A DNA stretch of 17,960 nt from Burkholderiaceae bacterium (GTDB lineage: Bacteria; Pseudomonadota; Gammaproteobacteria; Burkholderiales; Burkholderiaceae_D), in assembly GCA_014379395.1 (NCBI GenBank), contig JACMLV010000899.1, positions 1-17,960 on the forward strand, given 5' to 3'. Below, one piece after another: positions 7,135-14,719 of the stretch. The notes beneath the pieces are model-generated. The model was not told where the DNA came from, ran no database searches, and saw only the letters and a program-made list of their open reading frames with translations. The position numbers and the translations under genes are program-made. Numbering within the stretch: the stretch's first letter is position 1; the number at the start of each line of letters is the position of its first letter.

Positions 7135-8361
7135 ATGAGCGAATACAAGCCCAAACCGATGCTGGCGGTGCGCGAGGCGCTCGACTTCGTGCTGGCCGCG
7201 GCGCGTCCGCTCACCGACGTCGAAACCGTCGCCACGCTCGCCGCCAACGGCCGCGTGCTGGCCTCGGCGCAAACCTCCCCGCTCAACGTGCCGGCGCAGG
7301 ACAACACGCAAATGGACGGCTATGCGGTGCGCGCGCTCGACTGCGCCGGCGGCAACGCGACGCTGCCGGTGTCGCAGCGCATTCCGGCCGGCCACGTTGG
7401 CGCGCCTTTGCAGCCGGGAACGGCCGCGCGCATCTTCACCGGCGCCTTGATTCCGCCCGGCGCCGACGCGGTCGTGATGCAGGAGCAGTGCGTGGCGGGC
7501 GAGGGCACGGTCTCCATCAACCACGCTCCGCGCGCGGGCGACTGGATCCGCCGCGCCGGCGAAGACATTTCGACCGGCAGCGTGATCCTTGCCGCCGGCA
7601 CCCGCTTGCGCAGCCAGGAGCTGGGACTGGCGGCATCGATCGGCCTGGCCGAGTTGCCGGTGTTGCGGCGCCTGCGCGTGGCCGTCTTTTTCACCGGCGA
7701 CGAACTGACCATGCCGGGCGAGCCGTTGGCGCCGGGCGCGATCTACAACTCCAACCGTTTCACCCTGCGCGCGCTGCTGGAAAACCTCGGCTGCACCGTC
7801 AACGACTATGGCATCGTGCCCGATGCGCTGGAGCCGACCCGCGTCCTCTTGCGCGCCGCCGCGCGGGAGCACGACCTGATCATCACCTCCGGCGGCGTCT
7901 CGGTCGGCGAGGAAGACCACATCAAGCCGGCGGTCGAGGCGGAAGGGCGGCTGAACATGTGGCAAATCGCCGTCAAGCCGGGCAAGCCGCTCGCGTTCGG
8001 CGAAGTCGCCAATGCATTTTTCTTTGGCTTGCCGGGCAACCCGGTGGCCAGCTTCATCTCGTTCCTGCTGTTCGTGCGTCCGTTCATTTTGCTCCAGCAA
8101 GGCGTCGCCGACGCGGCTGCCCTGGCGCCGAAGGCTTATACCCTGCGCGCCGATTTCAGCTGGCCGAAGGCCGATCGGCGCAATGAATTCCTGCGCGTCA
8201 AACTGAACGATGCCGGCGGGCTCGACCTGTTCCCGAACCAAAGCTCGGGCGTGCTGACCTCGACCGTCTGGGGCGACGGCTTGCTCGACAACCCGCCCGG
8301 CCAAACCATCGCGCCGGGCGATCTGGTTCGATTTATTCCATTTAGCGAATTGCTTCACTAG
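7135..8361 (+). CDS. moeA: Molybdopterin molybdenumtransferase
   Basis: This 408-residue enzyme inserts molybdate into adenylylated molybdopterin, a late step of molybdenum cofactor synthesis in the cytosol. The N-terminal region has DNTQMDGYAVR (56-66), which contains a conserved aspartate of MoeA, D61. The MoeA/MogA-like fold has FFTGDEL (185-191), TSGGVSVGEEDH (251-262), KPGKPLAFG (281-289) and FGLPGNPVASF (297-307). Length matches the family (E. coli 411). The start at 7135 has no clear Shine-Dalgarno and lies 10 bases after the thrC stop, so translation may be coupled. moaD follows after 12 bases. Confidence 0.96.
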   Translation: MSEYKPKPMLAVREALDFVLAAARPLTDVETVATLAANGRVLASAQTSPLNVPAQDNTQMDGYAVRALDCAGGNATLPVSQRIPAGHVGAPLQPGTAARIFTGALIPPGADAVVMQEQCVAGEGTVSINHAPRAGDWIRRAGEDISTGSVILAAGTRLRSQELGLAASIGLAELPVLRRLRVAVFFTGDELTMPGEPLAPGAIYNSNRFTLRALLENLGCTVNDYGIVPDALEPTRVLLRAAAREHDLIITSGGVSVGEEDHIKPAVEAEGRLNMWQIAVKPGKPLAFGEVANAFFFGLPGNPVASFISFLLFVRPFILLQQGVADAAALAPKAYTLRADFSWPKADRRNEFLRVKLNDAGGLDLFPNQSSGVLTSTVWGDGLLDNPPGQTIAPGDLVRFIPFSELLH

Positions 8362-8373
8362 GCACCACAAACC

Positions 8374-8631
8374 ATGAATATTACGCTGCGATTTTTTGCC
8401 AGCGTGCGCGAAGCGCTCGCCACATCCCAGGAGCCGCTGACGGTGCCTGAGGGCATTTCCACCGTCGGCCAACTGCGCGCCTTCCTGATCGGCCGCGGCG
8501 GCGTCTGGGCCGAGGCGCTGGCCGAAAGCCGCCCGCTGCGCACCGCCTACAACCAAGTCATGTGTGAGGCCGACACCGCCTTGAGCGAAGCGTGCGAAGT
8601 GGCGTTCTTCCCACCGGTGACCGGTGGCTGA
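8374..8631 (+). CDS. moaD: Molybdopterin synthase small (sulfur-carrier) subunit
   Basis: This 85-residue beta-grasp protein ends in the required Gly-Gly (VTGG), whose C-terminus is adenylylated and then thiocarboxylated to donate sulfur to precursor Z through MoaE. The opening MNITLRFFASVRE and the acidic middle part fit MoaD, as does the length (E. coli 81). Placement after moeA supports MoaD over ThiS. The catalytic partner moaE, very often the next gene, is missing; a flavoprotein gene starts inside the last codons of moaD instead. The ribosome binding site is weak (AGG, 11 bases upstream). Confidence 0.93.
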   Translation: MNITLRFFASVREALATSQEPLTVPEGISTVGQLRAFLIGRGGVWAEALAESRPLRTAYNQVMCEADTALSEACEVAFFPPVTGG

Positions 8632-9865
8632 ATCCGCGGTTGCGGTTCGCGTCGCCGTGATCGGCGGCGGCCCGGCCGGCCTGATGGCCGCCCAAACCCT
8701 CGCCGAGCAAGGACACCGCGTCGACCTCTACGACGCCATGCCGACCGTTGGACGCAAGTTTCTGCTGGCCGGTCGCGGCGGCATGAACATCACCCACGCC
8801 GAACCCCATGCCGACTTCGTCACGCGCTACGGCAGCCGCTCGCCGCAGTTGCGCCCGATGCTCGATCAATTCGGCCCGGACAGCGTGCGCGCCTGGGTGC
8901 ATGCGCTCGGCGTCGACACCTTCGTCGGCACATCCGGCCGCGTCTTCCCGACCGACATGAAAGCGGCGCCCCTGCTGCGCGCCTGGCTGCACAGCCTGCG
9001 CGAGGCGGGCGTGCAATTCCATATGCGCCACCGCTGGATCGGCGGGCAGGGGCGGGAGCTGGTCTTCGCCGCGCCGGCAGACCAACAGGCGGTGCAAGCC
9101 GACGCGGTGGTGCTGGCGCTCGGCGGCGCCAGCTGGGCGCGGCTCGGATCGGACGGCGCTTGGCTGCCCTTGCTGGAGCGCCAGGGCGTCGATGTCGCAC
9201 CGCTGCAACCGGCCAACTGCGGCTTCGATGTTGCGTGGAGCGAGCATTTCAGCAGCCGCTATGCCGGCCATCCGCTGGCCACCGTGGCGATTGTTTCGCT
9301 CGACGCCGACGGCCAGCCGCAGCGCAAGCAGGGCCAGTTCGTGGTGACGGCCGGCGGCGTGGAAGGCAGCTTGATTTACGCGCTGTCGGCCGCCTTGCGC
9401 GACCAGATTGCGAATGACGGTAGCACCCTGATCCATCTCGACTTGCTGCCCGACTGGAGCGAGCAGCGCGTCATCGACGCCGTTTGCAGTCCGCGCGGCG
9501 CGCGCTCGATGGCCAGCCATTTGCAAAGTAAGCTCGGCATTAAAGGCGTCAAATCCGGCTTGCTGCATGAATGTCTGGGGCGCGAGGAATACACCGATCC
9601 GTTGCGCTTGGCGGCGGCCATCAAGATGCTGCCGCTGCGACTGGAGCGCCCGCGTCCGATCGACGAGGCGATCAGCAGCGCCGGCGGGGTGCGCTTCGAG
9701 GCGCTCGATGACTTGATGCTGCGCGCCATGCCCGGTGTTTTCGTCGCCGGTGAAATGCTCGACTGGGAAGCGCCGACCGGCGGCTATTTGCTGACCGCTT
9801 GCCTCTCAAGCGGGCGCGCGGCCGGCGTGAGCGCGGCGGCGTGGCTGGCCGCGAATCCCGGCTAA
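8624..9865 (+). CDS. HI0933/BaiN-like FAD-dependent flavoprotein (PP_4765/TIGR03862 type)
   Basis: This 413-residue protein has an N-terminal Rossmann FAD motif, VIGGGPAGL (12-20), then the family signature GRKFLLAGRGGMNITH (43-58), and a C-terminal FAD segment FVAGEMLDWEAPTGGYLL (near 376-393). These place it in the HI0933-like NAD(P)/FAD oxidoreductase group, close to the TIGR03862 subfamily of unknown reaction. BaiN, a bile-acid enzyme, is a distant relative, and that substrate should not be transferred. The start is GTG at 8624, overlapping moaD by 8 bases, which suggests translational coupling. The stop overlaps that of convergent hpnE. No membrane segment is seen. The family is secure, the substrate unknown. 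Confidence 0.86.
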   Translation: MAESAVAVRVAVIGGGPAGLMAAQTLAEQGHRVDLYDAMPTVGRKFLLAGRGGMNITHAEPHADFVTRYGSRSPQLRPMLDQFGPDSVRAWVHALGVDTFVGTSGRVFPTDMKAAPLLRAWLHSLREAGVQFHMRHRWIGGQGRELVFAAPADQQAVQADAVVLALGGASWARLGSDGAWLPLLERQGVDVAPLQPANCGFDVAWSEHFSSRYAGHPLATVAIVSLDADGQPQRKQGQFVVTAGGVEGSLIYALSAALRDQIANDGSTLIHLDLLPDWSEQRVIDAVCSPRGARSMASHLQSKLGIKGVKSGLLHECLGREEYTDPLRLAAAIKMLPLRLERPRPIDEAISSAGGVRFEALDDLMLRAMPGVFVAGEMLDWEAPTGGYLLTACLSSGRAAGVSAAAWLAANPG

Positions 9866-11241
9866 GCCGACGCGAAGGCGGTGTTTTTCAAACTCGCGGC
9901 GGCCTGCACGCCGCTGCGCACCGCCGCTTCGATGGTGGCCGGATAGTCGCCCGCCGTGTAATCGCCGGCCAGCATCAATCCCGCCAACCCGGTCGCGTTA
10001 TCCGGACGACTCAGTCCCGGCGAGCAAGAGTAGGTGGCGCGCTTTTCCGTGATGACCTTGGCCCACACGGGCACACCCAATTCCGGCCGCTTGAACACGC
10101 TTGCCAGTTGCCGCGCGACGGCTTCGCTCAGCGCCGCCTGGCCCAACTCGGCCGCCTCGCTCGAAGCGCTCACCACCACCGCCAGCAGTCCGGCCTGCGC
10201 CGGGTCGAGCTGGCCGCGGTCGAACACGAACTGGCCCCAGTGGCCGGCCTCGGCACTATCGACAAGTGCGAAGAACGGCAGGGCAAGGCGGCTCGCCGCG
10301 TCGTATTGCAAATAGCAGGTGGTGATCGGCTCCGACCCGAAGGCGCTCAACTGGGCGGCGATCTGCTTGGTTTCCGGTTCAGATAACCGGTCCAGCAAAA
10401 GCGCCGCCTGGCTGGCTGGAAGTGCCAGCACGACGCCGTCAAAACAAGCGTCTCGGTCGCCGTCTCCATCGACGCCGCGCACGTTCAGATGCCAGCCTTC
10501 ATCGCCGCGGCTCAGGCCTTCCACCTTAACGCCCGTGCGCACCACGCCGCCATGCCGGGCGACGAACGCGGCGGCGCGGTCCGGGAAGAGGGCGCTCAGA
10601 TCGACTTTCGGCAGCAGCATGTCGGACGCGCTGCGCTTGGCGCCGAGGCTGTCGCGCAGAACGTTCAGGAAGATTTGGGCCGAGGCCCGCTCGGGCGGGG
10701 TGTTCAGCGCCGCCAGGCACAGCGGACGCCACATCAGCTGGTTCAGGCGCGGCGTCTGGTCGAAGCGTTCGAGCAAGGTGGCCACGCTGCAATCGTTGTG
10801 CAATTGCCAGCCCATCCAGCGCGCCGAAGTCGAAAAGCGCGCCAGCGACAGCTTGTCCTCGCGCCCCAGCCCGCTTGCACGCAACAGCGCGGCGGCCAAG
10901 TGCAGGGGCGCCGGCCAGCGCGGCGCGACGAAATCCATGCCGCCCGAATCGGGCGGATAGCGCATTTGCAGCGGCAGGTTGAGCAGGACTTGCTCGCGTT
11001 CGATGCCGACCAGCTTCAGCAGGCGCAGCGTGGCGCTGTAGGCGCCGAGCAAGATGTGCTGGCCGTTGTCGAGCGTGTGCTGTTCGACCTGGACCCGGCG
11101 CGCCCGGCCGCCCAGCGTGCGGGCCGCTTCGAACACGGTGACATGGTGTCCGGCTCGGGCGAGTTCGACGGCGGCGGCGCAACCGGCCCAGCCGGCGCCG
11201 ACCACGGCCAGACGCTTCACCCGGCCGGCTTGCTTAGCCAC
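9862..11241 (-). CDS. hpnE: Hydroxysqualene dehydroxylase
   Basis: This 459-residue FAD-dependent amine-oxidase-like enzyme reduces hydroxysqualene to squalene, the third step of the HpnCDE route. It has the dinucleotide motif VVGAGWAGCAAA (13-24), followed by FEAARTLGGRARR (37-49). The C-terminal FAD site reads LMLAGDYTAGDYPATIEAAV. The start is GTG at 11241, overlapping the end of hpnD by 8 bases; another GTG 7 codons inside is an alternative. It is the last gene of the hpnC-hpnD-hpnE cluster. The stop codon (complement of 9862-9864) overlaps the stop of the convergent flavoprotein gene, leaving no room for a terminator between them. Other phytoene-desaturase-like enzymes are possible from fold alone, but the neighbours make HpnE the strong choice. 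Confidence 0.93.
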   Translation of the reverse strand: MAKQAGRVKRLAVVGAGWAGCAAAVELARAGHHVTVFEAARTLGGRARRVQVEQHTLDNGQHILLGAYSATLRLLKLVGIEREQVLLNLPLQMRYPPDSGGMDFVAPRWPAPLHLAAALLRASGLGREDKLSLARFSTSARWMGWQLHNDCSVATLLERFDQTPRLNQLMWRPLCLAALNTPPERASAQIFLNVLRDSLGAKRSASDMLLPKVDLSALFPDRAAAFVARHGGVVRTGVKVEGLSRGDEGWHLNVRGVDGDGDRDACFDGVVLALPASQAALLLDRLSEPETKQIAAQLSAFGSEPITTCYLQYDAASRLALPFFALVDSAEAGHWGQFVFDRGQLDPAQAGLLAVVVSASSEAAELGQAALSEAVARQLASVFKRPELGVPVWAKVITEKRATYSCSPGLSRPDNATGLAGLMLAGDYTAGDYPATIEAAVRSGVQAAASLKNTAFASA

Positions 11242-12067
11242 GAACGTAGGTTTTCCAGGCCAGCCAAAGCTTGCGGATCGGCGTCAGCGAGATGCGTTGC
11301 TTGAGCACGTGGTAGCCGTCAAGCTCGACCTCGTTCAGAAGGGTGCGGTAGATCGCGGCCATGATCAGGCCGGGGCGCTGGGCGCGCCGATCGGCGTCCG
11401 GCAGCAGCGCGAACGCCTCGTCGTAAGCCTGCTGCGCGCGCGCGACCTGAAAGCGCATCAGGTTTTCGAAGTTCTCGCTGTGGCGGGCGTTGAGCAGGTC
11501 GGCCGCCGTCACATTGAACTGCTGCATTTCGTTGATCGGCAGATAGATGCGGCCCTTGCGCGCGTCCTCGCCGACGTCGCGGATGATGTTGGTGAGCTGG
11601 AAGGCGTGGCCCAGCTTCTCCGCATACAGCAGCGTTTCCGGCCGCGTCGCGCCAAAGATGCTGGCCGACAGGATGCCGACCACGCTCGCCACGTGCCAGC
11701 AATAGCGCGTCAGCGCCTGATAGTCGAGGTAGCGGGTCTGGTTCAGATCCATTTCCATGCCGTCGATGATGGCCTGCAAATACTTCTCTTCCAGCTTGAA
11801 TGTGGCCAGATGGGGTTGCAGCGCGAGCATGACCGGATGCGTCGCCTTGTCCGCGAACATCGCGCGCACCTCGCCGCGCCACCAGGCCAGCTTGGTCCGC
11901 GCGATCCCTTCGTCGGTGCAATCGTCGACGGTGTCGTCGACTTCGCGGCAAAAGGCGTACAGCGCGGTGATCGCGCGGCGCCGCTCCAGTGGCAGGAACA
12001 GGAAGCTGTAGTAGAAACTGGAGCCGCTTTGGGCCGCTTTTTGCTGGCAGTATTCGTCGGGAAGCAT
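11234..12067 (-). CDS. hpnD: Presqualene diphosphate synthase
   Basis: This 277-residue trans-isoprenyl diphosphate synthase condenses two farnesyl diphosphates into presqualene diphosphate. Both magnesium-binding motifs are present: REVDDTVDD (41-49) and NIIRDVGEDARKGRIYLP (160-177). The segment DEYCQQKAAQSGSSFYYSF near the N-terminus is typical of HpnD. I chose ATG at 12067; an in-frame TTG at 12073 would add two residues. No clear Shine-Dalgarno is visible. It lies 76 bases after hpnC, and hpnE overlaps its stop. A phytoene synthase is the main alternative from fold, ruled out in practice by the adjacent hpnC and hpnE. Confidence 0.95.
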   Translation of the reverse strand: MLPDEYCQQKAAQSGSSFYYSFLFLPLERRRAITALYAFCREVDDTVDDCTDEGIARTKLAWWRGEVRAMFADKATHPVMLALQPHLATFKLEEKYLQAIIDGMEMDLNQTRYLDYQALTRYCWHVASVVGILSASIFGATRPETLLYAEKLGHAFQLTNIIRDVGEDARKGRIYLPINEMQQFNVTAADLLNARHSENFENLMRFQVARAQQAYDEAFALLPDADRRAQRPGLIMAAIYRTLLNEVELDGYHVLKQRISLTPIRKLWLAWKTYVRG

Positions 12068-12105
12068 AGTCAAACTTGCAATGGGTGGCGGATCGGAGGC
12101 GCTAT

Positions 12106-12136
12106 TTTATAGGGAAGCGTGGCGCCGGAAAGGCAA
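12106..12136 (-). promoter_or_regulatory. Weak candidate promoter for hpnD
   Basis: On the minus strand TTGCCT (complement of 12131-12136) and TATAAA (complement of 12106-12111) are 19 bases apart, longer than the preferred 17. It falls in the hpnC-hpnD gap and could give hpnD extra expression, but chance is a fair explanation. Confidence 0.2.
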
Positions 12137-12143
12137 ACTTGCT

Positions 12144-12953
12144 CTACATGCGCAGTGCGCGCCAAAAAATGACGAGCCAGTCGCGCGGCTGCAACTGCGG
12201 CCGGCGCCGGAAAACGTCGTAATCGGCCGCTTCGATGCGCTCGAGGATGCGCAAGCCGCCCTGGACCACGAGGCGCAATTCCCAGCCGATGCGCCCCGGC
12301 AGGCGCAGGGCCAGGCTGCCGCCGCCGAGCATTAAGGCGCGCGCGCGCTTGACTTCGAATGCCATCAGGGCGCGCCACGCGGGGCCGGCGTCGGCGCGGT
12401 CGAGGGCGGCCGGTTCGACCGCGAAGCGCGCCAGGTCTTCCAGCGGCAGGTAGATTCTTTCCTTGTGGCGGTCGATCGCCACGTCCTGCAGAAAATTGAT
12501 TAGTTGCAGGGCCGAGCAAATCGCATCCGAGTCGGCGACGTTGCGCGCGTCGGCCGCGCCGTAGAGCGACAGCATCAGAAAGCCGACCGGATTGGCCGAG
12601 CGCCGGCAATAGTCGAGCAGCAAGTCGTAGTTGGCGTAACGCGTCGTGGTGACGTCCTGCTTGAAGGCCGAGAGCAGGTCGCGCAACGGTTGCAACGGCA
12701 AATCATATTGCGCGATGACGGTGGCGAGCGGGCCGAACAAGCCTTGGTGCGGGCCTCGCCCGCTTTCGATGCGCGTCAGCGCCGCTTCATAGGCCTCCAG
12801 CGCGGCCAGCCTTTGCGCCGGCGTCGCGTCGCCCTCGTCGGCCAAGTCGTCGGCGCTGCGGGCGAAGGCGTAAATGGCTTCGACCGCCGGGACTAAACGG
12901 CGTGGCAATAAAACGGAGGCGACCGGGAAATTTTCGTAGTGATCTACGGACAT
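12144..12953 (-). CDS. hpnC: Hydroxysqualene synthase (squalene synthase HpnC)
   Basis: This 269-residue squalene/phytoene synthase-family enzyme converts presqualene diphosphate to hydroxysqualene. Two aspartate-rich motifs are visible: ARSADDLADEGD (31-42) and NFLQDVAIDRHKERIYLP (153-170). The N-terminus MSVDHYENFPVASVLLP is typical of HpnC. The ATG at 12953 is the natural start; the ribosome binding site is not obvious. It is the first gene of the minus-strand squalene cluster. No shc or other hopanoid gene is in the window, so the fate of squalene is inferred from the usual role of hpnCDE. Confidence 0.94.
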   Translation of the reverse strand: MSVDHYENFPVASVLLPRRLVPAVEAIYAFARSADDLADEGDATPAQRLAALEAYEAALTRIESGRGPHQGLFGPLATVIAQYDLPLQPLRDLLSAFKQDVTTTRYANYDLLLDYCRRSANPVGFLMLSLYGAADARNVADSDAICSALQLINFLQDVAIDRHKERIYLPLEDLARFAVEPAALDRADAGPAWRALMAFEVKRARALMLGGGSLALRLPGRIGWELRLVVQGGLRILERIEAADYDVFRRRPQLQPRDWLVIFWRALRM

Positions 12954-13034
12954 AAAGGATGATTTCTAAAAATTATTGCGCGCATGCTACCATTTCCGCT
13001 TCGGGTCAGTTGTTGGGTGCCGCCTTCGGGCATC

Positions 13035-13073
13035 GCCAAGGCGGGGCGCCAAGGCGGGGCGCCAAGGCGAAGC
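13035..13073. repeat. Three tandem 13-bp GC-rich repeats
   Basis: The unit GCCAAGGCGGGGC occurs at 13035-13047 and 13048-13060, with a third copy at 13061-13073 differing by two G-to-A changes. It lies in the 263-base non-coding region between hpnC and tRNA-Leu. Adjacent GGCGCC palindromes can also pair into a hairpin. It could affect the hpnC promoter region or be a slippage product. Confidence 0.8.
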
Positions 13074-13181
13074 GCTTTTCACTTTCCAGAAGGAATAGGG
13101 CGGATATGGCCGCGTTTTCTCGAGGGTTTTCCGCGCCGGCGGGGCTTTTCAAAAAACGCAGCATTTCACTCTGAAACCTTG

Positions 13182-13193
13182 TAGAATGCCGCG
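13182..13193 (+). promoter_or_regulatory. Candidate -10 and GC-rich discriminator for tRNA-Leu/tig
   Basis: TAGAAT (13182-13187) is followed directly by GCCGCG. A GC-rich discriminator just after the -10 is typical of stable-RNA promoters under stringent control. No good -35 is visible at 16-18 bases. Predicted start is near 13194, giving a tRNA leader of about 23 bases. Confidence 0.35.
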
Positions 13194-13216
13194 TTGAAGG
13201 CAACATGACCATCCAC

Positions 13217-13303
13217 GCGAGGATGGCGAAATTGGTAGACGCACCAGGTTTAGGTCCTGACGCCAGCAATGGTGTGGGGGTTCGAGTCCCCCTCCTCGCA
13301 CCA
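13217..13303 (+). tRNA. tRNA-Leu, anticodon UAG
   Basis: This is an 87-base class II tRNA with encoded CCA (13301-13303). The acceptor stem pairs GCGAGGA (13217-13223) with TCCTCGC (13293-13299), with discriminator A as required for leucine. The anticodon loop is TTTAGGT (UAG, reading CUN codons), flanked by CCAGG and CCTGA, so the outermost stem pair is a C-A mismatch. The long variable arm CGCCA-GCAA-TGGTG confirms the leucine/serine class. The T arm is GGGGG-TTCGAGT-CCCCC. tig begins 30 bases after CCA with no promoter or terminator between, so the two are probably co-transcribed. Confidence 0.97.
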
Positions 13304-13333
13304 ACAGTATCTTATTTTTTGGACGATTTTTAC

Positions 13334-14680
13334 ATGGCAACTGCAGTCGAATCCTTGGGCAAACTCGAACGTCGTATCACGATCTCCTTCCCGCTGACCG
13401 ATGTCAGCGTCGAAGTCGAGAAGCGCCTGAAAGTGCAAGCCCGTACGGCCAAGGCACCGGGCTTCCGTCCGGGCAAAGTTCCTTTAAAAATGGTCGCGCA
13501 ACAATACGGCTATCAAATCGAAAGCGAAGTGCTGAACGATAAAGTCGGCCGCGCGTTCAACGACGCCGCCAACGAAAACAATCTGCGCGTGGCCGGCTAT
13601 CCGAAGATCGAGCCGAAGCAGGAATCGGCCGCCGGCGTGCTCGAATTCGACGCCACCTTCGAGGTGTATCCGGAAGTCGTGATCGGCGACCTGGCCGCCG
13701 TCGAAATCGAAACCGTGCAAGCGGACGTGACGGAAGCGGAAATCGACAAGACCATCGACATCCTGCGCAAGCAGCGCGTGCACTACCACGTCAAGGGCGA
13801 GGCTAGCGAGCACGGCGACGGCGGCGCGGATCTGGCCGCCAAGAACGGCGACCGCGTGACGGTCGACTTCGTCGGCTCGATCGACGGCGTCGAATTCCCG
13901 GGCGGCAAAGCCGACGGCTACGCCTTCGTGCTCGGCGAAGGCCGCATGCTGGCCGAGTTCGAAGCGGCCACCGTTGGCCTGAAGGTCGGCGAATCGAAGA
14001 CCTTCCCGCTGGCATTCCCCGAGGACTACCACGGCAAGGACGTGGCCGGCAAAACGGCTTCGTTCACGATCACGCTGCAAAAGCTTGAATGGCCGCACCT
14101 GCCGGAAGTCGATGCCGAGTTCGCCAAGTCGCTGGGCGTGGCCGACGGCGACATCGCCAAAATGCGCGAAGACATCAAAGTCAACCTGCAACGCGAAGTG
14201 TCGGGCCGCGTCAAGGCGCGCAACAAGGACAGCGTGATGGACGCCCTGATCAAGGTCGCCGAGCTGGAAGTGCCGAAGGCGCTGATCGCCCAGGACTCCG
14301 ACCGTCTGGCCGAAATGACCCGTCAAGACATGGCGCAGCGCGGCATGAACGTCAAGGACGTGCCTTTCCCGCCTGAGCTGTTCGCCGAAAAAGCCGAGCG
14401 CCGCGTGCGCCTGGGCCTGATCCTGTCGCAGCTGGTCGGCGACAACAAGCTGCAAGCGACGCCGGAGCAAGTCAAGGCGCAAGTGGAAGAATTCGCGCAA
14501 AGCTACGAAGATCCGGCTGAAGTGCTGAAGTATTACTACAGCGACCGTCGGCGCCTGGGTGAAGTCGAAGCCCTTGTATTAGAGCAAAATGTCGTCAACT
14601 ATGTCTTGGGCCTGTCGAAAGTTACGTCGAAGCCAGTCGCGTTCGATGAACTGATGGGAAGCAACGCGCAACAAGCGTAA
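13334..14680 (+). CDS. tig: Trigger factor, ribosome-associated chaperone and peptidyl-prolyl isomerase
   Basis: This 448-residue protein binds the ribosome near the exit tunnel and shields nascent chains. The N-terminal domain has the ribosome-binding signature GFRPGKVP (43-50). The FKBP-type isomerase domain spans about 172-250, starting GDRVTVDFVGSIDG, and the helical chaperone domain runs to the end. A short Gly/Ala/acid-rich stretch (about 155-170) before the FKBP domain is longer than in E. coli, which has 432 residues in total. The start is ATG at 13334 (MATAVESLG); the frame is open upstream through the tRNA gene, but that part cannot be coding. The Shine-Dalgarno is weak. clpP follows after 39 bases. 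Confidence 0.97.
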   Translation: MATAVESLGKLERRITISFPLTDVSVEVEKRLKVQARTAKAPGFRPGKVPLKMVAQQYGYQIESEVLNDKVGRAFNDAANENNLRVAGYPKIEPKQESAAGVLEFDATFEVYPEVVIGDLAAVEIETVQADVTEAEIDKTIDILRKQRVHYHVKGEASEHGDGGADLAAKNGDRVTVDFVGSIDGVEFPGGKADGYAFVLGEGRMLAEFEAATVGLKVGESKTFPLAFPEDYHGKDVAGKTASFTITLQKLEWPHLPEVDAEFAKSLGVADGDIAKMREDIKVNLQREVSGRVKARNKDSVMDALIKVAELEVPKALIAQDSDRLAEMTRQDMAQRGMNVKDVPFPPELFAEKAERRVRLGLILSQLVGDNKLQATPEQVKAQVEEFAQSYEDPAEVLKYYYSDRRRLGEVEALVLEQNVVNYVLGLSKVTSKPVAFDELMGSNAQQA

Positions 14681-14719
14681 TCCAGCTTGCCCGGCAAGCT
14701 GCTTCACAAGGGAAATGGA

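Noticed and set aside
5634..7307. 557-codon open frame on the minus strand over thrC
   Set aside because: Antisense shadow caused by NNC/NNG codon bias in thrC; its product is a string of Val, Gly, Asp, Arg and His with no family features.
7066..8556. 496-codon open frame on the minus strand over moeA and moaD
   Set aside because: It is antisense to two clearly recognised genes and has no domain of its own.
13035..13073. CRISPR-like array
   Set aside because: The three 13-base units are directly adjacent with no spacers, and no cas gene is near.
13205..13333. Upstream start of trigger factor at 13205
   Set aside because: The extension translates through the tRNA-Leu gene. The ATG at 13334 gives the conserved trigger factor N-terminus.
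13484..14500. 338-codon open frame on the minus strand over tig
   Set aside because: Trigger factor motifs on the plus strand are unmistakable; the antisense product is biased and unrelated to any family I know.
14687..14719. TTG start for clpP, 33 bases upstream
   Set aside because: The ATG at 14720 has a well-placed AAGGGA and gives the expected 208-residue length.
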